12,389 nucleotides of DNA from an uncultured Alistipes sp. (GTDB taxonomy: Bacteria > Bacteroidota > Bacteroidia > Bacteroidales > Rikenellaceae). The translations under genes were made by a program, and so were the position numbers. A model generated the notes under the pieces. The model did not search any database and was not told where the DNA came from. It saw only the letters and a program-made list of their open reading frames with translations. Of the stretch, positions 1-6,817 are shown one piece after another. Each line of letters begins with the position of its first letter. The stretch's first letter is position 1. The stretch is from NCBI GenBank assembly GCA_900542505.1, contig UQNV01000056.1:1-12389 (forward strand), written 5' to 3'.

Positions 1-374
1 AAGAGGTGGAAGACTGGGCTTCGTGCGGGGATAGCGTGGAGCATATGAAAGACCTATTGGCTCGCAATGACTACGTAGCTGCACTGAACGAACGGGACGA
101 GATTATCGGCTTCTCGTCGATGAATGCCGAAGGCTATCTGCACTCGCTGTTTGTGCACAAGGATTATCAGCAGGTCGGCGTCGGGAGTTTGCTGCTCTCG
201 GCCGTAGAAAAGAGAGCCCGGGAATACGGAGTCGCGGAAATCACTTCGGAGGTGAGCCTGACGGCCCGCCCTTTCTTCGAGAAAAATGGGTACGAGGTGA
301 TGAAGGTTCAGAAACGCCGGGCAAATCGGTTGGAACTGAACAATTTTGTGATGCGAAAGCGTCTCAAAGACTGA
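1..374 (+). CDS. GNAT-family N-acetyltransferase, 5' end missing
   Basis: Predicted cytosolic acyl-CoA-dependent N-acetyltransferase; the substrate cannot be told from the sequence. The acetyl-CoA pyrophosphate-binding signature is visible as QQVGVGSLLL, a Q-x-x-G-x-G loop after the beta-strand SLFVHKDY. It is followed by the helix AVEKRAREYG and the late-domain segment SLTARPFFEKNGYEVM, the usual 'ARPFFEKxGF' ending of this fold. A GTG at 6-8 could be read as a start, but the frame stays open to base 3 and the whole first beta-strand/helix region of a roughly 150-residue GNAT is absent. The gene is therefore cut by the contig end. It ends in TGA at 372-374. No terminator is evident after it, and it converges on the WG-repeat gene. 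Family call is firm; the start lies outside the window. Confidence 0.9.
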   Translation, partial: EVEDWASCGDSVEHMKDLLARNDYVAALNERDEIIGFSSMNAEGYLHSLFVHKDYQQVGVGSLLLSAVEKRAREYGVAEITSEVSLTARPFFEKNGYEVMKVQKRRANRLELNNFVMRKRLKD

Positions 375-536
375 CACAATCATCCCTTTCCACCCGTCCG
401 CAAAGATCCGACTTGCCGGCATCGGCCGCAAGGCTATACAGAGCGTCCCACGGGGACGGCCTTGCATCCGACTCCGCCAAGTCCGGGGCTGGTCGCTATC
501 GGGAGGAAGGGGATGGATTGGGAAAACTGGATAATC

Positions 537-1004
537 TCACAAAAACACCACCTTGTGTCGGCGGATGCAGGCCAAACGGTCGTTTCCTCGTTGGCTGACG
601 GGTAGAATCACGTCGTAACGAAGCGGTTGTGCCCATCCGCCCTGTCGGTTGAGCAATCCGTAGCGGCCTCGGCGGCCGATGATATTGAATTGAGCAAAGT
701 GGTTGGTCAGTACATCGTATCGCGGAGGAATGATGGTGCGGCCCTCGAAATCCACCAGTCCGTATTTCCCGTTGCGGCGGATGCGCAGCAGGGTGTCGCC
801 ATAGGGTGCCGCACGGTCACAATCCAAACGAATGAGTCGCCCGCTGCGGATGCGCAACAGTGCGTACCCCTCGCCGTCGCGTACCAATGCCCGGCCTGTA
901 TCGTCCAGCAGCCAGGCCTCATTCCAGCACGCTTTCGTAAGATGACATCCGCCCGAGGTCTGAAATCCCGTCTTGCCATTTTTGTAGTAGTATCTGATTC
1001 CCAT
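537..1004 (-). CDS. Small WG-repeat protein
   Basis: Predicted 155-residue protein of unknown function. Two WG/KWG-type repeats are visible in the C-terminal half: GKYGLVDFEGRTIIPPRYD, a good match to the 'GkwGlvdxxGkxviPpxYd' pattern, and a weaker one, GRYGLLNRQGGWAQPLRYD. The N-terminal half, with YYYKNGKTG and YALLRIRSG, looks like more degenerate copies. WG repeats generally form beta-rich interaction surfaces and give no specific activity. No signal peptide or membrane segment is seen. I start it at ATG 1004-1002 because 18 upstream codons would run into the terminator hairpin of the preceding gene (1024-1064). An A/G-rich GAAAAGGCAGAG sits just before this ATG. It lies 81 bases behind the metallo-beta-lactamase gene on the same strand, but beyond a terminator, so co-transcription would require read-through. 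Confidence 0.8.
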   Translation of the reverse strand: MGIRYYYKNGKTGFQTSGGCHLTKACWNEAWLLDDTGRALVRDGEGYALLRIRSGRLIRLDCDRAAPYGDTLLRIRRNGKYGLVDFEGRTIIPPRYDVLTNHFAQFNIIGRRGRYGLLNRQGGWAQPLRYDVILPVSQRGNDRLACIRRHKVVFL

Positions 1005-1023
1005 ATACTCTGCCTTTTCGGCA

Positions 1024-1064
1024 AAGTAAAAGCCCTGCTGTGCGGAATGGCGGCACAACAGGGC
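1024..1064 (-). terminator. Rho-independent terminator of the MBL operon
   Basis: Read on the minus strand, a 12-bp stem (arms at 1053-1064 and 1032-1043, one G-U wobble) encloses a 9-base loop. It is followed by TTTTACTTT at 1031-1023. It starts 22 bases after the stop of the metallo-beta-lactamase gene. The T-rich tail contains TACTTTG, a loose -7-like box that might also serve the WG-repeat gene; that second role is speculative. Confidence 0.8.
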
Positions 1065-1085
1065 AGAATCTGGGAAAAAGGGAAC

Positions 1086-2360
1086 TTACAACTCGATCGG
1101 TTCATTGTCCTGCGGACAGCGAACCGTTCGGTCGGGAAAGAGCGTGGCAAAGCGTTCCGGAACGGTGGTGTGAATCGGAATCAACAACCCGGGATCGACA
1201 TGACGGACAATCGACTGCAGCGATTTCGCATCGGCATGGCCGCTGGTATGGATGTGCGGATTGGCAAAACCCCGCTCCCGGATCCAATCCATGAATTCGG
1301 GCTCGTCTTTTTCATACCCCTCCCAGATCGAGGTAACTACGACCGATGGCGTGTGGCTGTACTTCTGCATGTAGTACAGCATGGAAGGGCGGATGAGCCA
1401 GGCATATTTGCCCGGATTGCGTCCGATGTCTTTCGTGTCGACCGTCGAAAGTGCCTTCAGACGCTCCACAATCTCCGGATCTCCGGCCTCTTCGAGCCGT
1501 TTCAATTGGGCGGGCAAACAGAAATACCGGAAAACATCGTGTCCCTCGAACGGAGAGAGCGGCGACGGAATCGACGACTTGAAACGGTGGACCGCTTCCA
1601 GCACATAGGCGACGTAGGTATCCACAATCAGCTTGCGCGAGCAGACGAGCGCCGCCTTGTAGATCTGGACGATCCGGTCAATATTCTGTCCCGAGCACCA
1701 GATGTAGTGCAGCTTGTCGGCATCGGTGCGGAACTGCTCCTTGAAACGTTCGCAAATCTCCGCTTCGCTCATACACTCCTTTTCGGTGGCCAGGTTGGTC
1801 CCCTCGAGCAGCAGGCAGTCGACCTTCCGGGGCAGGTTGTGATAGAGAAAACCTTTCACCCCGTGACGGCGGATGTCTCCGCTGTAGAGGATTCGCCGGC
1901 CTTCGGCTTCGATCAGAAAGGCGCAGGCATCATAGGCCGCATGGTCGACCGTGTAGGGCGTGATACAAATATCGCCCACGGTTACCGGCTCGAACTTCCG
2001 GTCATCAGCCTCCTTGGAGAGGATTCTGATATGGCGCAGATAGCCGGCATCGCCACGTCCATGGACCACCTCGGTGACGTGCATCATGGCTGCCGTCCCG
2101 GCCGTAGCGTAGATGGTCACATCCCGGTGCGTATCGGGCAGCAGACCGTGGTGGTCGGCATGGTAGTGGCTGATGAAGATGGCATCGGCATCTTGTGCCC
2201 ATTCGAGGGCCTCGCGGCGGATTTGCTCCTGCTGCTCCTGGGGCCGGGAGTCGAAATCGAGCGGCAGACCCAGATCGAGCAGGATTTTAGTCTGCCGGGT
2301 TCGTATCTCGACACAGCTGCCGCCGATTTCGTGCGTTCCGCGGTGGATGGTAACGGTCAT
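1086..2360 (-). CDS. RNase J-like beta-CASP metallo-beta-lactamase fold hydrolase
   Basis: Predicted metal-dependent hydrolase of the beta-CASP metallo-beta-lactamase group, best regarded as a putative nuclease acting on RNA or DNA. All motifs can be read in its 424 residues. The metal-site motif HYHADHH is at 65-71 (H65, H67, D69, H70). H140 is in TVDHAA and D162 in YSGDIR. The beta-CASP acid E186 is in LLLEGTNL. The late histidines are in HTSGHA (371-376) and PIHT (H397), the RNase J-like arrangement. It is shorter than a typical RNase J of about 550 residues and lacks a C-terminal extension. Its ATG (2360-2358) overlaps the TGA of the upstream nuclease-like gene as ATGA, so translational coupling is likely. 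Base composition is that of the chromosome (34 G/C in the 60 bases of 1381-1440), unlike the gene it overlaps. Exo- versus endonuclease activity, and the substrate, cannot be told. Confidence 0.88.
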   Translation of the reverse strand: MTVTIHRGTHEIGGSCVEIRTRQTKILLDLGLPLDFDSRPQEQQEQIRREALEWAQDADAIFISHYHADHHGLLPDTHRDVTIYATAGTAAMMHVTEVVHGRGDAGYLRHIRILSKEADDRKFEPVTVGDICITPYTVDHAAYDACAFLIEAEGRRILYSGDIRRHGVKGFLYHNLPRKVDCLLLEGTNLATEKECMSEAEICERFKEQFRTDADKLHYIWCSGQNIDRIVQIYKAALVCSRKLIVDTYVAYVLEAVHRFKSSIPSPLSPFEGHDVFRYFCLPAQLKRLEEAGDPEIVERLKALSTVDTKDIGRNPGKYAWLIRPSMLYYMQKYSHTPSVVVTSIWEGYEKDEPEFMDWIRERGFANPHIHTSGHADAKSLQSIVRHVDPGLLIPIHTTVPERFATLFPDRTVRCPQDNEPIEL

Positions 2361-3280
2361 AGCAATTTTACCGTGACATGAGGTCGATACAGTTGAATCT
2401 TTAATTTAATCCGAGGTTCCTGGTTTTCTCTGTTGATAAAGTCAATGACGTTATCATTAAGACAGGGGTGAAATTGATCGACCAAAAGGACTCCATAGAG
2501 TTTTGAAATTCCTTTTTGGGCCAAATCATATACTTGATTCAAATCCCGAAAAGGATTGGTTTTACCAGATGGTTCATAACCTATTCTTCGTGTGAAGAAC
2601 AAGTCCTCCATGATCCACAGATAAAACAGAATTTCGGATAAAATTCCGACCTTGCTGTTGTTGAATTTGAGCTCGAAAATCCAAAATTCATCCTTTCTGA
2701 TTCCCCACAGGTCAATAGCTCCTTTATTTCCCGGAAAGATCGAACTGCTTTTGGATACGCTGTTGTAGAAAAGACCGACAGGCAGTTGATTATTGACGGT
2801 GTCAAACTGAATTCCCTTGTATAATTGTTTTTCTTCCAAAAATACTCTTTCGAAAAAGGCCTCTGTTTTTTCCTTGAAGTCCGTTTGCTTCCCTGTGATA
2901 CTGGGCTGGTTCAAAACCAATTTGACATCTTTGTATCGGTTTTGGAACGCTGTGATTTCTTGAACATTCTCCTCAGCGATTGAAAACCAGCTAAAGTGCT
3001 TTTGCATTTTTATAACCCGATAAAGGAATCGGTTGTAGTGAAGATTTGTTTCATTTGGAATATTCCATGTGAGAGTCACTTTTTTGATGATGTCCGACAG
3101 GGAAGCATATATGCAAAATATCCATCCTTCAAAAGCAGAAGAATCCTCTTGCATATTTGCACATGCTGCCTGATTATGGATGTGAATCTCCAGAATCCCT
3201 AATTCGTCATTCAGAACAGCATCCAGGTTTTTGGGGAATCAGCTTATTTTAGCCTTTTTTCTTAATTCTTTGGAATCCAT
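2357..3280 (-). pseudogene. PD-(D/E)XK nuclease-like protein, interrupted by an in-frame TGA
   Basis: No named family recognised, but the core resembles the PD-(D/E)XK nuclease fold: GAIDLWGIRKDEFWIFELKF, with D190 and the E203-L-K205 pair (numbered from ATG 3280-3278), then the helix SEILFYLW. A nuclease role is inferred from this motif alone. The reading frame opens at ATG 3280 as MDSKELRKKAKIS, meets TGA at 3241-3239 (codon 14), and continues FPKNLDAVLNDELG without another stop to 2357. Restoring TGG (Trp) would give about 307 residues. The open frame on both sides, and a good promoter placed for ATG 3280 and not for a downstream start, argue for a nonsense mutation or base error. Re-initiation at ATG 3154 (265 residues) or ATG 3007 (216 residues) would leave the nuclease core intact. 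The gene is strongly AT-rich (18 and 25 G/C in two 60-base lines counted), pointing to transfer. It overlaps the next gene by ATGA. Confidence 0.62.
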
Positions 3281-3322
3281 ATTTTTTTAGGTTAGAAGTT
3301 GCTTTTGAAAACTTTGGTTACA

Positions 3323-3354
3323 TAAAGATACTATCCTTTTATGTATCTTCCAAA
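3323..3354 (-). promoter_or_regulatory. Promoter of the nuclease-like/MBL operon
   Basis: On the minus strand TTTG (3354-3351) and TATCTTTA (3330-3323) are separated by exactly 20 bases, close to the Bacteroidetes TTTG-N19/20-TAnnTTTG promoter. It lies right behind the stop of the zinc-ribbon gene and about 40 bases before ATG 3280. Two inverted repeats are embedded in it: AAGATAC/GTATCTT (3325-3331 and 3343-3349) between the boxes, and CCAAAT/ATTTGG (3350-3355 and 3362-3367) over the -33 box. Confidence 0.7.
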
Positions 3355-3355
3355 T

Positions 3356-3847
3356 TTAAATATTTGGAACTGAATCTTCCATATTTTCAATCTGTTTGAT
3401 TGCCTCTTCGAACGACAGCGCATCGCCCTTCGGCAGATCCCGATACTGGCCGGCGATACGCATGATCGGTGAAGCAAGGCGTCCGAAACTGCCTTCGTCG
3501 ACGTGGCGTTGTTGATAGCCGCATGCGGTGCAGGTGGCCGAATGGCTGCTGCGGCCGCTTAACGGTGACCCCGAGAAGGAGTAGATCAGCATCTGCCCGC
3601 CACATTCCGGACATAGACGCATGTAGTTTTCTGCGTACTCGGTCCACGCCCGGAGCACCACGCCCAGCGGATAGGGTCCCGAATCCTTCATCGAGACATA
3701 GGCCATGCGAATGCGCATCGGTGTGAGAACCCCGAAAAGCTGTGGATCGGCAAGAATTCGTTCACGGTGGCGCCAAATGAGCGGCACCGCCTCCGCAAAA
3801 AATTCCCATTGGCGCTCATGTGTCTGTTTGTCTGTTTTTTCTGTCAT
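3356..3847 (-). CDS. Putative zinc-ribbon protein downstream of the WYL regulator
   Basis: Hypothetical 163-residue protein. The clear feature is a four-cysteine zinc-ribbon pattern, CPEC at 79-82 and CTAC at 106-109. The 23 residues between the two pairs are rich in Ser and Gly (IYSFSGSPLSGRSSHSAT). The first 75 residues look helical, with FFAEAVPLIWRHRERI and LTPMRIRMAYVSMKD. No catalytic motif, signal peptide or membrane segment is seen. A structural zinc site for protein or nucleic-acid contact is the natural inference. ATG 3847 lies 21 bases after the WYL gene's stop on the same strand with no terminator between, so the two are very likely co-transcribed and functionally linked. It could be a co-regulator or an effector; the sequence does not say. 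Confidence 0.75.
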   Translation of the reverse strand: MTEKTDKQTHERQWEFFAEAVPLIWRHRERILADPQLFGVLTPMRIRMAYVSMKDSGPYPLGVVLRAWTEYAENYMRLCPECGGQMLIYSFSGSPLSGRSSHSATCTACGYQQRHVDEGSFGRLASPIMRIAGQYRDLPKGDALSFEEAIKQIENMEDSVPNI

Positions 3848-3868
3848 CTTTTTGTTCGATTTTCTTTT

Positions 3869-4783
3869 TTAATCATTTGTCGGACGGCAGTACAAAACAT
3901 GGAGCCCGTCGATGATGCGCCGCATCTCCTCCCGTACATTGCCCGGCGAGAGCACCTCGAAATTGCAGTGGCAGTTTAACATGGCCTGGTAAAACTCCGG
4001 CGTCGGTGCCACGTGAAACTCGAAGATGGCATAGTCGTCATGTGTCTCGACCTCCTGCTGTGAAGCGTGAAGGGGCAGCGTACGGAGATACTTGACGCCG
4101 TCGCCCGCAACCCGGACCCGGATCGTGCAGGGGCGTATGTCGTCGTAGACCGCCACGCCGAATGCGCCGGCCAGGTAGCCGGCCGGATCCAGCTCCTCGG
4201 GCGGCGTAAAGCGATCTTCGGTCACGCGGATCTTCACCATGCGGTCCAGCGCGTAGAGTTTGATTTTCGCATTGTCGGGCTTGTCGGCGTAGAGGTACCA
4301 GCGCCGGTCGCGGAGCTTGACGAAAAGCGGCCGAAGACGGAGATCGAAGGCCTCGTCCCCCGTGAAGGGCTGATAGGTAATGACCACCTGCCGGTTCTCG
4401 CGCATGGCGTCGAGCAGTTCGGGAAGATGCCCCCGGGCCGAGGGAACCTCCTCGACCAGCACGCGGTTATGCAGCGTGCGGGCCTCGCGCAGCGACTGCC
4501 CGACGGCAAAACTATCGAGCAACCAGTTTGTGATGTTGTGCGAGTTGAGATCCTCGCTGTTGGCAATGGAGTAACGGTTGGTGCGTTCGTCGCAGACAAT
4601 CGAGATGTCGAACAGTTCTTCGACCGCGTCGCGGTGGGAGTGGAAGGTCCGCCGTGCCAGCGGACGGCCGTCATAGAGCGCGCTGTGCTGCCAGCGGGCG
4701 CGGATCTCGGCCAGCGTGATGGGGCCATAGCGATGAATCGTGTCGGCCAGCCAGATGTACCTTTTGAAGAGATTGGATGCCAT
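3869..4783 (-). CDS. WYL-domain transcriptional regulator
   Basis: Predicted DNA-binding regulator of 304 residues. Residues 1-75 form a helix-turn-helix region (FKRYIWLADTIHRYGPITL, then RRTFHSHRDAVEELFDI). The WYL domain runs from about 120 to 200, with ITYQPF, RPLFVKLRDRRWYLYA (WYL at 162-164) and the ALDRM motif at 178-182. A C-terminal WCX-like region follows to 304. WYL domains sense ligands such as nucleic acids or nucleotides, and these regulators often control phage-defence loci (the BrxR/CapW group). I start at ATG 4783-4781 because the frame upstream crosses the -7 box TACCTTTG (4812-4805) and the palindrome at 4817-4845. MASNLFKRYIWLADTI is also the usual N-terminus of Bacteroidales members. 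It is divergent from the AAA+ ATPase gene and precedes the zinc-ribbon gene. Autoregulation through the palindrome is likely but inferred. Confidence 0.9.
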   Translation of the reverse strand: MASNLFKRYIWLADTIHRYGPITLAEIRARWQHSALYDGRPLARRTFHSHRDAVEELFDISIVCDERTNRYSIANSEDLNSHNITNWLLDSFAVGQSLREARTLHNRVLVEEVPSARGHLPELLDAMRENRQVVITYQPFTGDEAFDLRLRPLFVKLRDRRWYLYADKPDNAKIKLYALDRMVKIRVTEDRFTPPEELDPAGYLAGAFGVAVYDDIRPCTIRVRVAGDGVKYLRTLPLHASQQEVETHDDYAIFEFHVAPTPEFYQAMLNCHCNFEVLSPGNVREEMRRIIDGLHVLYCRPTND

Positions 4784-4804
4784 GGTGTTTGTCTTTTTCT
4801 GGTG

Positions 4805-4812
4805 CAAAGGTA
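4805..4812 (-). promoter_or_regulatory. -7 box of the WYL regulator gene
   Basis: TACCTTTG on the minus strand matches the Bacteroidetes -7 consensus exactly and lies 21 bases before the WYL ATG. No clear TTTG is found 19-20 bases upstream; that position falls in the palindrome 4817-4845. Confidence 0.7.
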
Positions 4813-4816
4813 GCAA

Positions 4817-4845
4817 GACTATGTGCTGAAATATTGCACATAGTC
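4817..4845. promoter_or_regulatory. Perfect 10-9-10 palindrome, probable WYL operator
   Basis: GACTATGTGC (4817-4826) and its exact complement GCACATAGTC (4836-4845) are separated by nine bases. It starts four bases from the WYL -7 box and covers the expected -33 position, the classic place for a repressor site. A second palindrome sharing the GCACAT half, GCACATGTGC, lies at 4884-4893 on the ATPase side. Neither is followed by a T-tract, so a terminator is less likely. Binding by the WYL protein is inference. Confidence 0.7.
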
Positions 4846-4883
4846 GGAATTTTTCCCATTGCATGCCATTTTTTGAATAAAGA

Positions 4884-4893
4884 GCACATGTGC
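4884..4893. promoter_or_regulatory. Second GCACAT palindrome upstream of the ATPase gene
   Basis: GCACATGTGC is self-complementary and repeats the GCACAT half-site of the larger palindrome, 38 bases away. It lies 50 bases before the ATPase ATG. The nearest -7-like box for that gene is a poor GAACTTTG at 4917-4924. It may be a secondary operator; ten bases alone could also arise by chance. Confidence 0.4.
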
Positions 4894-4943
4894 CGGATTC
4901 TGGCAGATTGGCTACTGAACTTTGCCGGAGAAAAAATACGGAA

Positions 4944-6647
4944 ATGATGGAACATCTTGAGACGAAGAGGGGCACGAGCCCGAAAACGAAGGTTGATCAG
5001 CCCTTGGTAAACGACCCGGGAGAGTCGGCGAGGACCTTGATCGGAGCCATCGAGCAGATCGTGAATTTGGCCATAGAACTGAAACTTGAAACACCCTTTT
5101 CAGAAAAGGCCTATTCGGCGTTGACGTATGTGTCCGAATGCATGTCGCTTGATGAGGAGCAGGCATTGGCCTTTGCCCTCTTTATGGAGAAAAGCACCGA
5201 TCCGCGGATTCAGATCAGCGATTTTTCCGACCTGATCGGTTGCCGTACGGTGCGGATCATTTCGTTGATGGCCGCAGCCGACCGCCTGGCACAGCGCCAC
5301 CTCATCTGGCGCTTCAAAAAGGAGAACACGCTCTTCTATTCCGTCCCGATGGAGGTCGTGGAGGCCGTCAAGGAAAACCGAGCCTTCGAGCCGGCGCCCA
5401 TCGACAACCTGACTGTCGAGCAGCTCTTCGACCGCATGGAGAAGATTCTTGACCGGATGAAAGAGGACCGGAATCTGCTGCTCGCCGATCTGGATGCGCT
5501 GGTGGCAGCCAATCCGGAATTGCCGTTCTGTCAGACGCTCCAAATCTATGATTTGTCCGAAGACGTGGAACGCCTGCTGTTTTACGTCTTCTGCCATCTC
5601 TATGTGAACAAGGGCAAGGCATACCTCCGGATGCGGGACTGGCAGGACTATTTTACGGGGGATGAGCAACGGTTCCTTTCCTGGATGATGAATGCCTCGG
5701 ATCTCAAACTGTGCGAACGGAAAATCATCGAGCCCTATAACGCAAACGGATTGGAAGATCCGGAGTATTTCCACCTGACTCGCACGGCCCGGGAGGCTCT
5801 TTTCGTCGGTTTGCGTTATGTCGAGCACAAGAGTCGCAAGGGGAGGGATCTGCTCGACTGCACGACCTTTGCCGCCAAGGAGCTCTTCTACAACCCGTCG
5901 GTGCAGCGACAGATCGACCGGCTGGGGGAACTCCTCGCCCCCGAACACTTCACCGACATCCAGCAGCGGCTGGAGGCCGGCGGCATGCGCAAGGGCTTTG
6001 CCTGCCTTTTCTACGGAGCGCCGGGGACAGGCAAGACCGAGACGGTCTACCAACTGGCACGTCGCACGGGGCGTGACTTGATGGTTGTCGATGTTTCACA
6101 GATCAAGAGTTGCTGGGTCGGCGAAAGCGAGAAGAACATCAAGGAGGCTTTCGATCGTTACCGCTCCTATACCCGTTATTCGAAACCGGCTCCCATCCTG
6201 CTCTTCAATGAGGCAGACGCCGTGCTGGGCATCCGCCAGGAGGGAGCCAGCCAGGCCGTGGAGAAGATGGAAAACTCGATCCAGAATATCATTCTGCAAG
6301 AGATGGAGCAGTTGGACGGCATCATGATTGCCACCACGAACCTCACACAGAATCTAGACAAGGCTTTTGAGCGGCGTTTTCTCTATAAGATCGAGTTCGA
6401 GAAACCCTCGACGGAGGCGAAGAGTCGGATCTGGCGGTCGATGATTCCGACACTCGACGAGCGAACGGCAGCCATGCTGGCTGCACGGTACGATTTCAGC
6501 GGCGGGCAGATCGAGAACATCGCCCGCAAACGGACGATTGACATAATCCTGCAGGGCGCGGAACCTTCGTTCGAGCAACTCGACGGATACTGCCGCTTGG
6601 AAGTGCTTGGGCAGCCAGAGCGGTCGCGGCGCAAAATCGGATTTTGA
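4944..6647 (+). CDS. AAA+ ATPase with N-terminal helical/winged-helix-like region
   Basis: Predicted 567-residue AAA+ ATPase of the spastin/Cdc48-like classic AAA clade, probably a cytosolic oligomeric remodelling enzyme. Residues 1-320 are an N-terminal region with a stretch resembling a winged helix (ISDFSDLIGCRTVRIISLMAA, then RHLIWR). The ATPase domain has Walker A GAPGTGKT at 358-365 (K364), then ILLFNEAD at 418-425, where the usual Walker B Asp is Asn422 before catalytic Glu423. Sensor 1 is ATTN (N466), and the second region of homology has AFERRF (R477, R478). I recall LLFNEAD as recurring in this bacterial subfamily, so the Asn need not abolish activity. ATG 4944 is preferred over GTG 4890, which lies in the second palindrome; ATG 4947 is also possible. 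It is divergent from the WYL regulator, which likely controls it. No downstream partner gene is present; substrate unknown. Confidence 0.88.
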   Translation: MMEHLETKRGTSPKTKVDQPLVNDPGESARTLIGAIEQIVNLAIELKLETPFSEKAYSALTYVSECMSLDEEQALAFALFMEKSTDPRIQISDFSDLIGCRTVRIISLMAAADRLAQRHLIWRFKKENTLFYSVPMEVVEAVKENRAFEPAPIDNLTVEQLFDRMEKILDRMKEDRNLLLADLDALVAANPELPFCQTLQIYDLSEDVERLLFYVFCHLYVNKGKAYLRMRDWQDYFTGDEQRFLSWMMNASDLKLCERKIIEPYNANGLEDPEYFHLTRTAREALFVGLRYVEHKSRKGRDLLDCTTFAAKELFYNPSVQRQIDRLGELLAPEHFTDIQQRLEAGGMRKGFACLFYGAPGTGKTETVYQLARRTGRDLMVVDVSQIKSCWVGESEKNIKEAFDRYRSYTRYSKPAPILLFNEADAVLGIRQEGASQAVEKMENSIQNIILQEMEQLDGIMIATTNLTQNLDKAFERRFLYKIEFEKPSTEAKSRIWRSMIPTLDERTAAMLAARYDFSGGQIENIARKRTIDIILQGAEPSFEQLDGYCRLEVLGQPERSRRKIGF

Positions 6648-6648
6648 G

Positions 6649-6680
6649 TTTGTATTTGGACTGAAGATTTCTTATCTTTG
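6649..6680 (+). promoter_or_regulatory. Strong Bacteroidetes-type promoter with no gene after it
   Basis: TTTG (6649-6652), 20 bases, then TATCTTTG (6673-6680): an exact match to the consensus at ideal spacing, beginning two bases after the ATPase stop. No convincing reading frame starts in the following 170 bases, which end in a terminator hairpin, so it may drive an untranslated RNA or be left over from a lost gene. Confidence 0.75.
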
Positions 6681-6797
6681 TCGAAAGCATTGGGATGCAA
6701 ACGAGTGCATGATGACCGCATCGCGGGAGTGACCTTTGAGGAAAATGCTTTGCGTAATGCGCTGATTGTGAACGAGGAATATGCTTGGGTCGGAAAT

Positions 6798-6814
6798 CCG
6801 TTTTCCGCTCCAAA
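6798..6814 (+). repeat. tRNA-Gly 3'-end-like repeat, copy 1
   Basis: CCGTTTTCCGCTCCAAA, identical over 17 bases to copy 2 at 6968-6984. From memory, bacterial tRNA-Gly genes end in TTTTCCGCTCCA. The bases before it (GGGTCGGAAAT) keep only traces of a T-arm. A hairpin terminator follows, as after copy 2. Confidence 0.6.
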
Positions 6815-6817
6815 ACA

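Noticed and set aside
431..469. GCAAGGC/GCCTTGC and GTCCC/GGGAC nested inverted repeat between the GNAT and WG-repeat genes
   Set aside because: No T-run on either strand and imperfect pairing; too weak to call a terminator. I see nothing else in 375-536.
627..2381. Plus-strand frame of 584 codons opposite the WG-repeat and MBL genes
   Set aside because: Its opposite strand encodes proteins with clear motifs and a terminator; this frame runs straight through that terminator.
4890..4943. GTG 4890 as the ATPase start
   Set aside because: It lies inside the GCACATGTGC palindrome and adds 18 residues without family likeness; ATG 4944 is the better start.
4784..4975. 64-codon N-terminal extension of the WYL gene
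   Set aside because: It would be encoded by the promoter and operator region; the family N-terminus begins at ATG 4783.
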